Part shown: positions 12,368 to 24,369 of the stretch, in pieces
Layout: every line of letters starts with the position of its first letter
Numbering within the stretch: position 1 is the stretch's first letter
Origin: Tachypleus tridentatus
Lineage: Eukaryota; Arthropoda; Merostomata; Xiphosura; Limulidae
DNA length: 64,000 nt
NCBI RefSeq assembly: GCF_004210375.1
Contig: NC_134829.1
Span: 54,800,107 to 54,864,106, forward strand
Direction of reading: 5' to 3'
Notes under the pieces: generated by a model
Told to the model about the DNA's origin: nothing
Database searches by the model: none
The model's input: the letters and a program-made list of their open reading frames with translations, nothing else
Position numbers and translations under genes: made by a program

Positions 12368-12919
12368 GTTGCAGAAATCCTCGTAATGTGTTGTAATACC
12401 AAAACTGTGGATAGTATGTTGGTTTTGCCTGTTGTTGTTTTTTTCACGGTTGTGTATATACATTTGTCGTCATGGTTACGTGTGTTATTTATAAGTTACT
12501 ACCTACCGTGAGTGACACATGGAGGTTGCCGATCCCGATGACTTTACCCACGGGATCGAATAGCGTTCTAAATACGTACAGCAAGTTTATAATAACTTTC
12601 CAAATTAAATGTTTATTTCATTACTTTAATATAATGAAACATTCCGACATTTTGTTCCTGTTCCGGTGAACTGATAGATAAAGAACCAATCGTGATATCG
12701 ATTCAACATTGTAGGCTTCATTTCTTTTTAGAGGTGGACGGGAGTATAACCTTATGTGAGTTAATCTAAATAATACAGTCGTTACATTTTGCTTATCTAT
12801 GACAAAGTTTCCTGTAGACCAAATTGAGACATTAGAGAGCGCTGATTTATTTTCATTACAAAATCAAATATCGTGCCCCTGAAGAGTTTTCCTGTTTCAT
12901 TCATTTTCTTTTGAAACGC

Positions 12920-13041
12920 CTCCTAGTGGCACATCGGTACGCATGCAGATTTACAACGCTAGAAACCGAGTTTCGATACCCGTGGTGGAAGGGGCACAGA
13001 TAGCTCATTGTGTAGATCTGTGTTTAATTACAAACAAATCG
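12920..13041 (+). mobile_element. SINE-2b copy
   Basis: Head CATCGGTACGCATGCAGA, TTACAACGCTAGAAACCGAG, TTTCGATACCCGTGGTGG, GCACAGATAGCTCATTGTG and a TTAATTACAAACAAA tail. Confidence 0.78.
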
Positions 13042-13455
13042 TCTTGAAATACGGTTGTGAAGAATGGATTGTAATGTAAGACATCATCAATCAATACAGT
13101 GATAACGCATCTTATAACGACGTTCTCAATACCGAGTTCCATATAAACACAGTTTGCTAAAATCGAGTGACGTCAAGAGAAACTGACAATTTTATAAAAG
13201 TAACTTCTATAAAATGCTTGTTACAAAGCATAAATACCGTGTGTCATTTCGTCACTTTATTATATGTATTCCCGTTAAGAAAGTCTTGAATATCTTTTTG
13301 TATTTTTCTGTTTGATTGTAAGAATCACAACTTTCAAAAATTCTTACTAGTTTACGCTCTCGATGGCCATTTCAAGATCTTCACTGTCAATATACCTTTT
13401 GACAAATTCTGGTAGTAACTTAATTATCTGTGATGTAAATATATCTCGTTTGACA

Positions 13456-13492
13456 GGCCTGGCACGGCAGAGTGGTTAAGAGCACTCGAGTC
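13456..13492 (+). mobile_element. SINE-1 head fragment
   Basis: Only the tRNA-like head GGCCTGGCACGGC...GTGGTTAAGAGCACTCGA remains, about 100 bp upstream of a longer copy. Confidence 0.6.
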
Positions 13493-13596
13493 GGTTAACA
13501 AAAAATAAAAAGACCAACATTACAGAATTCTCAGACTTTATCAATAAAGATGTCCGGTATGTAATTCTACGTATATGGGTTTTACCATTAGAACGA

Positions 13597-13830
13597 GGCC
13601 CGGCATGGCCTGGTGGTTAGTGCGCAAGATTTGCAATCTGAGGGTTCGAATTCCTGTCACACCAAACATGCTCGCACTTTTAATCGTGTCAATCCCACTA
13701 TTCGTTGGTAAAAGAGTAGCCCAAGAGTTGGCGGTGGTGACTAGCTGTTTTCCTCTAGTCTCATACTGATATATTAAGGACGGCTAGCGCAGATAGCCCT
13801 CGTGTAGCTTTACGCGAAAATTCAAAAGAA
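13597..13830 (+). mobile_element. SINE-1, internally shortened
   Basis: Head, body and tail are present, but part of the body near the GTGTCAATCCCACT segment is deleted. Flanking DNA on both sides contains diverged copies of a TTTGACAAATT...TTATCTGT repeat. Confidence 0.85.
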
Positions 13831-14369
13831 ACCTTTGACAAATTATGGTGTTGACTTCATTATCTGTCTTGTTACCTTCTGTGACAAATTCCGGTGATGA
13901 TTTAATGGCTCATTTTTAAAGAAGATATTAATTGATAGCTCTTTTTATTTCTGGGAAATACGTGAATGACTTCAAAACAGAATTTTACCAATTCTGACAG
14001 CTAGTATATAGTATTGATACTGGCTAATATTTAGGGCACACCTGGCATGTTAACTCAGATATGTATACAATGAAGCAAATCCGATAGAAACCTAAACAAA
14101 ATAAGCTTTAAATATACATAACGGATAAATTATGTCAAACCAACGAGCGAGAACAGACAAGTTAGTGATTCAGTTTCATGATAAAAAAAGTAAAGAAAAC
14201 ACATGTTTTATGATATATCTTCAGGACGATATAGGTCGAAATACTGGTGATAAACTATTACTTCTTTCTGAAGTTTAAAGTCGATTTAAAAAAAGCACAT
14301 CAACAATGTGAATTCTAGAAGTTCCGTATTAGCAGTGCATTAATAATCTGTTGTTATTACTACGCCCCC

Positions 14370-14497
14370 CCCCTAAGTGGAATAGCGGTATGTCTGCAGA
14401 CATAAAATGCTACAATCCAGGTTTTGATACCCGCGGTGAGCAGAGCATAGGTATCCTATTGTATTGTTTTGTGCTCAACTACAAATAAGCAAACAAT
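14370..14497 (+). mobile_element. SINE-2b copy
   Basis: Head GAATAGCGGTATGTCTGC, GGTTTTGATACCCGCGGTG, AGAGCATAGGTATCC and a CAACTACAAATAAGC tail, followed at once by SINE-1. Confidence 0.78.
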
Positions 14498-14499
14498 GA

Positions 14500-14673
14500 G
14501 GCCAGGAACGGCCAGGTGGGTTGAGGCGTTCGACTCGTAATCTGAGGGTCGTGGGTTCGAATCCCAGTCACACCAAACATGCTTGCCCTTTCAGCTGTGG
14601 GGGCGTATAATGTGACGGTCAACCCCATTATTCAGGTGAAAGAGTAGCCCAAGAGTTGGTGGTGGGCGGTGAT
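14500..14673 (+). mobile_element. SINE-1, 3' truncated
   Basis: Head (GCCAGGTGGG...CGACTCGTAATCTGAGG) and the first half of the body to GGTGGGCGGTGAT, then an abrupt end. It starts immediately after a SINE-2b copy. Confidence 0.85.
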
Positions 14674-14829
14674 AAACAGCATTACAATGTAAATATACTT
14701 GTGATTTCAACATCGCACGTGATTATGTCTCATTGTTAAAGGCTAAACTTTGTTCCCCAACAAATGTAATATCCTTGACAAAAGTTGTCTTAATAACTTT
14801 GTATCAAAAGGTTTTATGTTCAAAGTAGT

Positions 14830-14831
<2 letters not shown>

Positions 14832-14865
<34 letters not shown>
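14832..14865. repeat. AT dinucleotide microsatellite
   Basis: About 17 AT repeats followed by a short AC stretch. Confidence 0.95.
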
Positions 14866-14872
<7 letters not shown>

Positions 14873-14960
14873 CACACTCTAATATAAATATTTCTCATAT
14901 AGAAATACAACGTCTTTCATAATTATACCATTCAAAACAGTTATAATCAACGCAAAAACT

Positions 14961-15229
14961 AGGCCCGGCATGACCAGGTGGTTAGGGTGCTCGACTCGTA
15001 ATCTGAGGGTCACGGTTTCGAATCCCCGTCGCACTAAACATGCTCGCCCTTTCAGTCGTGGGGGCGTTATAATGGCACGATCAATCTCACTGTTTGTTAG
15101 TAAAAGAGTTGGCGATGGGTGGTGATGACTCGCTGCTTTCCCTCTAGTATTACACTGCTAAGCAAGGAACGGCTAGCTCGTGTAGCTTTGTGCGAATTTT
15201 TTGGAAAAAAACAAACAAACAAGGGCAAA
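14961..15229 (+). mobile_element. SINE-1, near full length with target duplication
   Basis: Complete ends and a CAAACAAACAA tail. Flanked by GCAAAAACT at 14952-14960 and 15230-15238. Part of the body around AAAGAGTTGGCGATGGGTGG is shortened. Confidence 0.9.
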
Positions 15230-15724
15230 GCAAAAACTTTTATTAAAAGAATAAAACTCGTGCCTTTAGGGAAGTCCGTTCTGCGCATGTGCTCCACTGC
15301 CAGACAATTAAAAGTTCGGGCCAAAATTAGCTGCTTTATTATAGTTTTCTTCCGCTGACACGTTTATCCGGAGGCGAAAAAGGAATGAGGTATGTAATTC
15401 GGTCATCTGTTCATAGGGGGCGAGCACATCGTACAAATTCCATTAATTTTAAAAAATATTTTACCTGAGTTTTTTTTTCAACAATCTAATAAAGAAACTG
15501 TGTGAAGATTATGTAGGGGCGTTCCATTGACGAACACATAAAAAGTATTATATCAGCTTATAAGAGTTAATTATAGAGTGCGTCCATTATTATTAATAAC
15601 AATGCGATGTACAAACCATTTTTAACTATTTCTAGACAATATTAAAATAAGCAAGGCAACACGACATAAGGTAATGACAGAGTAGTTAATTAAAAGTTGT
15701 TTATTATAAAGTACAAACCTACAC

Positions 15725-15815
15725 GAATGACTGGCTGTCTGTGCTCTGCACACCGCGAGTATCGAAACCCGATTTCTAGCAGTATAAGTCCGCAGACATA
15801 CCACTGTGTCATTCG
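15725..15815 (-). mobile_element. SINE-2b copy
   Basis: The minus strand has the head ATGACACAGTGGTATGTCTG, GGGTTTCGATACTCGCGGTG and GCAGAGCACAGACAGCC blocks. Confidence 0.75.
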
Positions 15816-15850
15816 GAAGTTTAGATAAAGATTTAATGTTTTTGAAGATT

Positions 15851-16116
15851 TGGTTTGAATTTCGCGAAGCTACACGAGGGCTATCTGCGCTAGCCGTCCC
15901 TAACTTAGCAGTGTAAGACTAGAGGGAAGGCAGCTAGTCATCAGTACCCACCGCCAACTCTTGAGCTACTCTTTTACCAATGAATATTAAGGATTGACCG
16001 TAACATTATAACGCCCCCACGGCTGAAAGGCCGAGCATGTTTGATATGACCGGGATTCGAGCCCGTGACCCTCAGATTACGAGTCGAGTGCTTTAACCCA
16101 TCGGCCATGCCGGGCC
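15851..16116 (-). mobile_element. SINE-1, full length
   Basis: Tail at left (TTGAATTTCGCGAAGC), head at right ending CGGCCATGCCGGGCC. The head carries the B box complement GGATTCGAGCCC. No clear flanking duplication was noticed. Confidence 0.88.
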
Positions 16117-16390
16117 GTTTTAGACAAAACTATATTTAAAAGAAGTGACATGTTAAAAAGCTACAACCATACTGCACTGTTAATTGTCCGTACGACGAGT
16201 TGAAAATTTTACTATCGCTGTAAAAGTTACAACAATGCTGTAATATCAGGCGTGTGACTTGAGCTAATAGTGTTGAAATAACTGTAAATTGTGCAACAGC
16301 ACTTTAACATCAAGTGTGTTTATTACTCCTATTAAAATATAATCGATTCTTACAGTAATGAACTGAACAGCTGTTACCAACACATGCATT

Positions 16391-16530
16391 GCGCTACTGG
16401 TCCGGGCGTGGCTAAAAGGACCGTGAATCTGAGGGTTAACTGTTCGTTGCCCATTGCCGCAAAATAGCTTTCCGTACTTTAGGGTAGAGGGTGTATTATA
16501 AGAGTGACAATCCAATTCTACTCTTGGAAT
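16391..16530 (+). mobile_element. Diverged tRNA-derived SINE fragment
   Basis: TCCGGGCGTGGCTAAAAGG and GTGAATCTGAGGGTTAAC resemble a tRNA-like head. TTATAAGAGTGACAATCCAA is the SINE-1-like body, also present in the 34-35 kb satellite. Confidence 0.5.
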
Positions 16531-17244
16531 AGAACAATTCAAAGATGGCGGTGAGTCCTGTTCTATACTTACCTTTCTTCTAGTTTTTTACTTCTAAAAA
16601 GAAATTATTAGTGTGGAAATCCAAAATAAAAGAAATGTACTACCGTTACTTAAACTTTACGAGGCCCTGGAACAGATAAACGTTGTGTTCTTATGTTATA
16701 CTCACAATTAACATCATGACCATAAAACAGTAAATTCAGTGAATGACGTCCAACGTCTGTCTGAAGTCCCGCTTGGCTTCGAGTTATTACATTTGCTTTG
16801 ACTATTCAGGCGGCTACAAATCGCTGTTTAGCTAAGGTAAACTTCTATTTACGTATCATTTGAAACCTATAATTAAATGTCTGACTTCAAAGCTAATATT
16901 GTTTAAAAAGATAAGAAACTCGTCCTTTCATACATTTGCTAATTATGTCTTTCATCTCGAAATCCTTAATCAAAAGCTTTGTTAATTAAAATTCAAGTAC
17001 TCCAAAGTTTTATACCGTATCAAGAACAGCCATTACCAGAACTTGCATTTGTTCGGTTAGTGAATTTTCGGGTACAGCAGAATGAGCCGTTTTTACCTAG
17101 AGATTGTAAGAATTTTCGTGAAGGCCTTTTCAAGTTCTGAAGACAAATTTAGTGGAAATGTTAAGTGTCGCCCACTCTTTCAATCAGTTAGCGAGCGCCA
17201 GATATTAAATGTTTTTATGAACTTATATAACAGTAGACTTTGTA

Positions 17245-17413
17245 CAGGGTGTTCGGAAAGTCACTGTGCACTTGTATATTTATTAAAAGACATATCAATA
17301 CAGGCCTGGATCCTTCTTATTTTGTTTCTAAACACTGCTATCAGTTGCTGGCTTGAAATAGACTGAATAGACATATGATTACAAAACTGCACAGTGACTT
17401 TCTGAACACCCTG
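17245..17413. mobile_element. Mariner-type MITE with near-perfect terminal inverted repeats
   Basis: This 169-bp non-coding element starts CAGGGTGTTCGGAAAGTCAC. Its inverted other end starts CAGGGTGTTCAGAAAGTCAC, and the similarity extends to about 26 bp with one mismatch. It is flanked by TA dinucleotides (17243-17244 and 17414-17415), the Tc1/mariner target. The interior has no transposase motif. An open frame running through it (17082-17366) is not a recognisable gene. Confidence 0.85.
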
Positions 17414-17677
17414 TACAAACAAACACCTTGAAGACGTTTACGTTTTTGGTTCGGAATTCCATTTGTCGGTACTTTCTACTGTTACGAGTTATAATTTCAC
17501 GATTTTTTTTTTTAAATAAGACAAAAGAACTTTCGTGTTTCAATTAAATCTCTAAAATATAAGATATAAAAATACACGGGAAAAGTTAATACCTTAATGA
17601 CATCAAAGTTTGAAGGACATATAGTTTGTCCAGTATTATACAAATACGCACACACACGTATGTATACAACTATATTT

Positions 17678-17936
17678 GGCCAGGTGGTTAAGGTAATCGA
17701 CTCGTAATCCGAGGGTCGCGGGTTCGAATCCCTGTCGTATCAGACAAGTTCGCCCTTTCGCCCATGGAGGCGTTATAATGTGACGGTCAATCGCACTATT
17801 CGTTAGTAAAATAGTAGCCCAAGCGTTGGCGGTGGGTGGTGATGACTAGCTGCTTCCCCGCTCGTCTTACACTGCTAAATTAGGGACGGCTAGCGCAGAC
17901 AGCCCTCGAGCAGCTTCGCGCGAAATTCAAAACAAG
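17678..17936 (+). mobile_element. SINE-1, lacking the first few bases
   Basis: Starts GGCCAGGTGGTTAAGG, has an intact B box (GGGTTCGAATCC) and ends CGCGCGAAATTCAAAAC. No clear flanking duplication. Confidence 0.88.
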
Positions 17937-18127
17937 AAAAAGTAAAAGTTTCGTTACATAGTGTTATTAGCATGACAACTTCAGAGTTAAAGCCAATATT
18001 AGCGCGAAATTTATCACAGTTGTTGGTGCTGCACTCTTGCGGTTTTTCAAATTCAAAAGTCTCAACCAATTGTCTTGTTACGAGTTTAATTACCACTAAC
18101 GAATGCATTAAATAAAATTAATGGCCA

Positions 18128-18237
18128 ATAGTTATTTAACAACAGCTATTTAACAATAACTATTTAACAACAACTATTTAACAACAACTATTTAACAACA
18201 ACCATTTAACAACGACTATTTAACAACAGCTATTTAA
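18128..18237. repeat. Short tandem repeat, 14-bp unit
   Basis: CTATTTAACAACAA-type units, about eight copies with small changes. Confidence 0.85.
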
Positions 18238-18324
18238 ATAACGCTGCAGAAAAGCTACTAATACACTCGTAATGAACACGTATTAATTTTGTATAATTCC
18301 TAATTAACGTTATGGACTTAAAAC

Positions 18325-20620
18325 GGTTTATATTATTATACCTAAGTTAGTCTAGCCTCTGTAACAGGTTATATTATACCTAAGTTAGTCTACCCTCTGT
18401 AACAGGTTATATTATACCTAAGTTAGTCTACCCTCTGTAACAGGTTATATTATACCTAAGTTAGTCTACCCTCTGTAACAGGTTATATTATACCTAAGTT
18501 AGTCTACCCTCTGTAACAGGTTATATTATACCTAAGTTAGTCTACCCTCTGTAACAGGTTATATTATACCTAAGTTAGTCTACCCTCTGTAACAGGTTAT
18601 ATTATACCTAAGTTAGTCTAGCCTCTGTAACAGGCTATATTATACCTAAGTTAGTCTAGCCTCTGTAACAGGCTATATTATACCTAAGTTAGTCTTGCCT
18701 CTGAAACAGGTTATATTATACCTATGTTAGTCTAGCCTCTGCAACAGGTTATATTATACCTAAGTTAGTCTACCCTCTGTAACAGGTTATATTATACCTA
18801 AGTTATTCTACCCTCTGTAACAGGTTATATTATACCTAAGTTAGTATAGCCTCTGTAACAGGTTATATTATACCTAAGTTAGTCTACCCTCTGTAACAGG
18901 CTATATTATACCTAAGTTAGTCTAGCCTCTGTAACAGGTTATATTATACCTATGTTAGTCTAGCCTCTGCAACAGGTTATATTATACCTAAGTTAGTCTA
19001 CCCTCTGTAACAGGTTATATTATACCTAAGTTAGTCTACCCTCTGTAACAGGTTATATTATACCTAAGTTATTCTACCCTCTGTAACAGGTTATATTATA
19101 CCTAAGTTAGTCTAGCCTCTGTAACAGGCTATATTATACCTAAGTTAGTCTAGCCTCTGTAACAGGCTATATTATACCTAAGTTAGTCTTGCCTCTGTAA
19201 CAGGTTATATTATACCTAAGTTAGTCTACCCTCTGTAACAGGTTATATTATACCTAAGTTAGTCTACCCTCTGTAACAGACTATATTATACCTAAGTTAG
19301 TCTACCCTCTGTAACAGGTTATATTATAGCTAAGTTAGTCTAGCCTCTGTAACAGGCTATATTATACCTAAGTTAGTCTAGCCTCTGTAACAGGCTATAT
19401 TATACCTAAGTTAGTCTAGCCTCTGTAACAGGTTATATTATACCTAAGTTAGTCTACCCTCTGTAACAGACTATATTATACCTAAGTTAGTCTAGCCTCT
19501 GTAACAAGTTATATTATACCTAAGTAAGTCTACCCTCTGCAACAGGTTATATTATACCTAAGTTAGTCTACCCTCTGTAACAGGTTATATTATAGTTAAG
19601 TTAGTCTAGCCTCTGTAACAAGTTATATTATACCTAAGTTAGTCTAGCCTCTGTAACAGGTTATATTATACCTAAGTTAGTCTACCCTCTGTAACAGGTT
19701 ATATTATACCTAAGTTAGTCTACCCTCTGTAACAGGTTATATTATACCTAAGTTAGTCTACCCTCTGTAACAGGTTATATTATACCTAAGTTAGTCTAGC
19801 CTCTGTAACAGGCTATATTATACCTAAGTTAGTCTAGCCTCTGTAACAAGTTATATTATACCTAAGTTAGTCTACCCTCTGTAACAGACTATATTATACC
19901 TAAGTTAGTCTAGCCTCTGTAACAAGTTATATTATACCTAAGTAAGTCTACCCTCTGCAACAGGTTATATTATACCTAAGTTAGTCTACCCTCTGTAACA
20001 GACTATATTATACCTAAGTTAGTCTACCCTCTGTAACAGGTTATATTATAGTTAAGTTAGTCTAGCCTCTGTAACAAGTTATATTATACCTAAGTTAGTC
20101 TAGCCTCTGTAACAGGTTATATTATACCTAAGTTAGTCTACCCTCTGTAACAGGTTATATTATACCTAAGTTAGTCTACCCTCTGTAACAGGTTATATTA
20201 TACCTAAGTTAGTCTACCCTCTGTAACAGGCTATATTATACCTAAGTTAGTCTAGCCTCTGTAACAGGTTATATTATACCTAAGTTAGTCTAGCCTCTGT
20301 AACAGGCTATATTATACCTAAGTTAGTCTAGCCTCTGTAACAAGTTATATTATACCTAAGTTAGTCTAGCCTCTGTAACAGGTTATATTATACCTAACTT
20401 AGTCTACCCTCAGCAACAGGTTATATTATACCTAAGTTAGTCTACCCTCTGTAACAGACTATATTACACCTAAGTTAGTCTACCCTCTGTAACAGGTTAT
20501 ATTATACCTAAGTTAGTCTAGCCTCTGTAACAAGTTATATTATACCTAAGTTAGTCTAGCCTCTGTAACAGGTTATATTATTATCTAAGTTAGTCTAGCC
20601 TCTGTGACAGGTTATATTAC
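18325..20620. repeat. Large minisatellite, 38-bp unit, about 60 copies
   Basis: The unit begins GGTTATATTATACCTAAG and ends TCTACCCTCTGTAACA. Common variants are TAGCCTC for TACCCTC, GGCTATA, AAGTTATA and AGACTATA. Variant blocks several units long recur (for example around 19.5 and 19.9 kb), showing segmental duplication inside the array. Confidence 0.97.
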
Positions 20621-21151
20621 ATGGCATAACTATTTAGGTAGTCATTTCGTTGTGATACTACACCTAGTAGTTACTTAGAACCAGGCTACATATTTAACTT
20701 CATAAGCTTTAAGAACGGTTTCGTCTTGCTATGAGTTTTGAACGACACGATCCCTGATTGTGTATTTATGTTGTCCTCCTTGGTGTCAGATAAGTGTTAA
20801 CAGTGTCTGATACGCCCAACCTTAGTTTCACTTTAACTTCAGTATACTACTTACGTTCATCATATGTTATTAAAATAAGTTAAAGCAACTTTTCATTTAA
20901 GACAACACTCAACTTATACACGTTGTCCTCTAACGTTATTTTGGGTGCATTTTACACTCGATTCTTACTTCTTGCTAAGCAGTGTAAAATCAAAGTTACG
21001 ACATTCTGAGAAGGGAAACTTCATGTAAAACGAAGTGATGCAACGTACACCGAAATATTCAGTAACAACATGAAGCTAAAGTTATTTCTTGAGACCTTTA
21101 ACACCATGATGTACAAAGAGTTAAGTTTACGGTTACGTAAAGGTTGTTTTC

Positions 21152-21410
21152 CTGTTTGTTTGTTTTTTTAATTTCGCGCAAAGCTACACGAGGGATATCT
21201 GTGCTAGCCGTCCCTAATTTAGCAGTGTAATAATAGAGGGAAGACAGTTAGTCATCACTACTTACCGTCAATTCTTGGGGTCTCTTTTACCAACCAATAG
21301 TGAGATTGACCGTCATATTATAACGTCCGACGGTTGAAAGCGCAAGCATATTTAGTGTTAAGGGGAATCGAACGCGCGACCCTCAGCTTACGAGTTAAGC
21401 GCACTAACCC
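21152..21410 (-). mobile_element. SINE-1, diverged
   Basis: Tail AATTTCGCGCAAAGC at left, body with many substitutions, and head AATCG...CGCGACCCTCAGCTTACG at right without the final GCCGGGCC. Confidence 0.85.
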
Positions 21411-21966
21411 TATCTTTGCTTTCCTGGGAACAAGAAAAACAACGCCCTAAAAAACTGCAACCAATAGCAATCCCACTCGACATCACAACTGTCAAGTGTT
21501 CGGAAAAAGTTCTAACGGATGTTCTGGTATGTTTAAATGTGGTCTCAGTGTTAAAAGACTCCGGGTATAAAGAAATTTGTCGAGATGTGTAGTATATGAC
21601 AACTGAGGTAACAAGAAGCATCCCCCACCCCCCAAAAAAATCCAACAAAAGACACGTTGTCTGGAACACTGTTCTTATAGGATTCGATTAATCCTTGGTA
21701 GTTGGTAAACGTTTCAGTCACACCAGTAAAGATCCCTGACTGAAACGCTAACCAGATATTTATCGTTCCTTTAAAGCGAGTTTGACCATTTCTATTTATA
21801 TGCACCTTATACTATGATATGACGTAAGTTTTTCTTTTTGCTATGTTGCAAAAGCAGTAAATTTACGAATTTACAGCGCTAAAATACGAGGTTCGAGGAC
21901 ACAGTGGATAACCCAATGTGGTCACGATCCAAAACAACTAATTTTTTGTTGTTGTTATTCATGGTA

Positions 21967-22230
21967 TAGCCTGGAAGTCAGGGAGCTTCACTCGTAATCT
22001 GAGGATCGCGGGTTCCAATCCCCATCTCACCAAACATGCTCGCCCCTTTTAGCCGTGGGGTTGGTATAACGTTAGAGTCAACCCCACTATTCGTTCGTAA
22101 AAGAGCAGCCCAAGATTTGGCAGTGGATGGTGTTGACTAACTGCCTTTCATTTTCTGTATCGCTGCTAACATAGCGACGGTTAGTCTAAATAGCACTCGT
22201 GTAGCTTTCCGAGAAATTCATAACAAACTA
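21967..22230 (+). mobile_element. SINE-1, diverged
   Basis: Head AGCCTGGAAGTCAGGG...CTCGTAATCTGAGG and tail GTAGCTTTCCGAGAAATTC are recognisable, but the body is well diverged, so this is an old copy. Confidence 0.8.
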
Positions 22231-23814
22231 CCATGATGACTCACGGTTTGTGAAACAGATTCGAACAAGAAGTGGTTGCTTTATGTATTTTTCAAACAAA
22301 TACAACGAATTGTACAAACACGTTTCAGTACTTGAGTCAAAGAACACGAGTAGATTTCCGACTTGCTTATGGAAATAATGCAAGGAAAAGTTAAAACTAA
22401 TGTTTAATGATAGGGAAGGAAAGATGCGAAATGTGACAAACAATTCGTTGAAAAAAGGTGAGACACGTTTACGGAAACCCAGTTTTATAAGTACGTGTGT
22501 ATTGACTTTGTAATGTTTCTCGTCTTAGAATAACCAAATATTAAAGTTAACCCCAAGAAACCGAATCCATCGAACCGAAATATTTTGTTTTACAAATTAC
22601 AGAAAATACAGTTATATATATATATATATCTTGATATTTTCAAAGTTATATTACTTTTTAATACTTTTGTTTTAGAAGAAAATTAGAAAACTAAAATCAC
22701 TGAAATTGTATTTCAAATCACAAATATTTAATATACAATCCTTATAGATTGTACAAACATAGAGCAGACTTGTAGGTTGAATTTTTGTTAGTTTGGTTTG
22801 GTTGTTGTCAAACACAACCTAACATAACAGGCTGTCCGTGTTCTGCCACCACAGATATCACAATCCGAATTTTAGTTGAAAACTAGAGGGCTCTTCTGTC
22901 AAATATAAACACATTATACGCATTTGTAACGTAATAGTTTAGAAACAAAATTAACAATTAACGTCACATTAATGGCACACTTCAAAACAGATCTGTTTCC
23001 AATATTCTAAATCTCAATATAGATTAATTACACTAATAAACTATAACTTGAACTGTGAGAGAAACAAGTATCTAAGAAGTTTCTTTTTTCGAACACTTGT
23101 TACAAATAAAGTGCGATAACATTCAAATAATCCAATCTTTATCAGTAAGCCATATTTACCTCAGGTTCGAACCGTCGGTCGAAATGCTCATTGAAAAAGT
23201 GTTTAAGGTTTAGTCCAGTTATTTTCCATGCACGTGTACGGTCTCTTCTCTCGATTGAACAGAACCTGACAGGAATACAAGCACTCTTAATGTACTCTAA
23301 TGATCGATCTAGCTGGAAACCAAACCGAACAGGATTGTTGGATGCATTTGTGTACATTTTTCTGTTAAAGGATAGAAACAGAAGCTCTTCATTCGCACGA
23401 AAAATAAAACGAACGGGAAAAACGCGCACTCTGTCGTTTTATAATTCACATACTTATCATAATCAGTCAGCGCTAAGCTGGCGATTCTGACAGCACCAAT
23501 TGTATCTGCTACATAAACCGATTCATCGGCTCATTGAACAGGACCGAGATAATGTACAAATGATATGAAACTGCCAGTCAAGGCGGCAGGAAACTGTCTC
23601 TCAGCTTTTCACGTTTTCAATCTGTTCTCAACCCGACAGAACATTCAACTCATAGTTGTCGTACGTAACTTCAGAGCTGTACAGATATGTACACATGCAA
23701 AACGTTGAAGAGGTCGGTGAACAAGGAGAGTGGAGGATCCCTTTACTTTCGGCGGTGACTCCGCATAAACATTCAAAACAACCGCTACTGTAAGATACAC
23801 CATTTATCGAACAC

Positions 23815-24365
23815 TTTGAGGCAACTTCTCCGTTCTGTCTGGTTAATTATACAGATCTGAGCACTTTCAGACAGCTACTCCATTCTGTCTATACACAGAT
23901 CCAAACACTTTGAAGCAGCTACTGCATTCTGTTTGGTTAATTACACAGATCTGAACACTTTGAAGCAGCTACTGTATTCTGTTTGGTTAATTACACAGAT
24001 CTGAACACTCTGAGACAGGTTCCCCATTCTTTCTAGTTAATTATACAGATCTGAACACTTTGAAGCAGCTACTGCATTCTGTTTGGTTAATTACACAGAT
24101 CTGAAAACTTTGAAGCAGCTACTGCATTCTGTTTGGTTAATTACACAGATCTGAACATTCTGAGACAGGTTCCCCATTCTTTCTAGTTAATTATACAGAT
24201 CTGAACACTTTGAAGCAGCTACTGCATTCTGTTTGGTTAATTACACAGATCTGAAAACTTTGAAGCAGCTACTGCATTCTGTTTGGTTAATTACACAGAT
24301 CTGAACATTCTGAGACAGGTTCCCCATTCTTTCTAGTTCATAATAGAGATCTGAACAGTTTGAGA
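23815..24365. repeat. Minisatellite, 50-bp unit with 150-bp higher order
   Basis: The unit reads ACAGATCTGAACACTTTGAA, GCAGCTACTGCATTCTG, TTTGGTTAATT. From about 24000 to 24320 a three-unit block (one GAGACAGGTTCCCCATTC type followed by two GAAGCAGCTACTG types) repeats. Confidence 0.9.
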
Positions 24366-24369
24366 CAAT

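Larger units (their letters stand above)
13398..13905. repeat. Diverged repeat split by SINE insertions
   Basis: TTTGACAAATT...TTATCTGT occurs at 13398-13435 and 13830-13870, with a third relic near 13880-13905. SINE-1 sequences at 13456-13492 and 13597-13830 separate the first two. Confidence 0.55.
20621..23814. other. No gene recognised between SINEs and array
   Basis: Apart from the two SINE-1 copies, this stretch has overlapping open frames at 21388-21805 and 23142-23490 without family resemblance. Confidence 0.5.

Noticed and set aside
21388..21805. Two overlapping minus-strand open frames next to a SINE
   Set aside because: No family resemblance; one frame runs into the SINE head, so a gene is unlikely.
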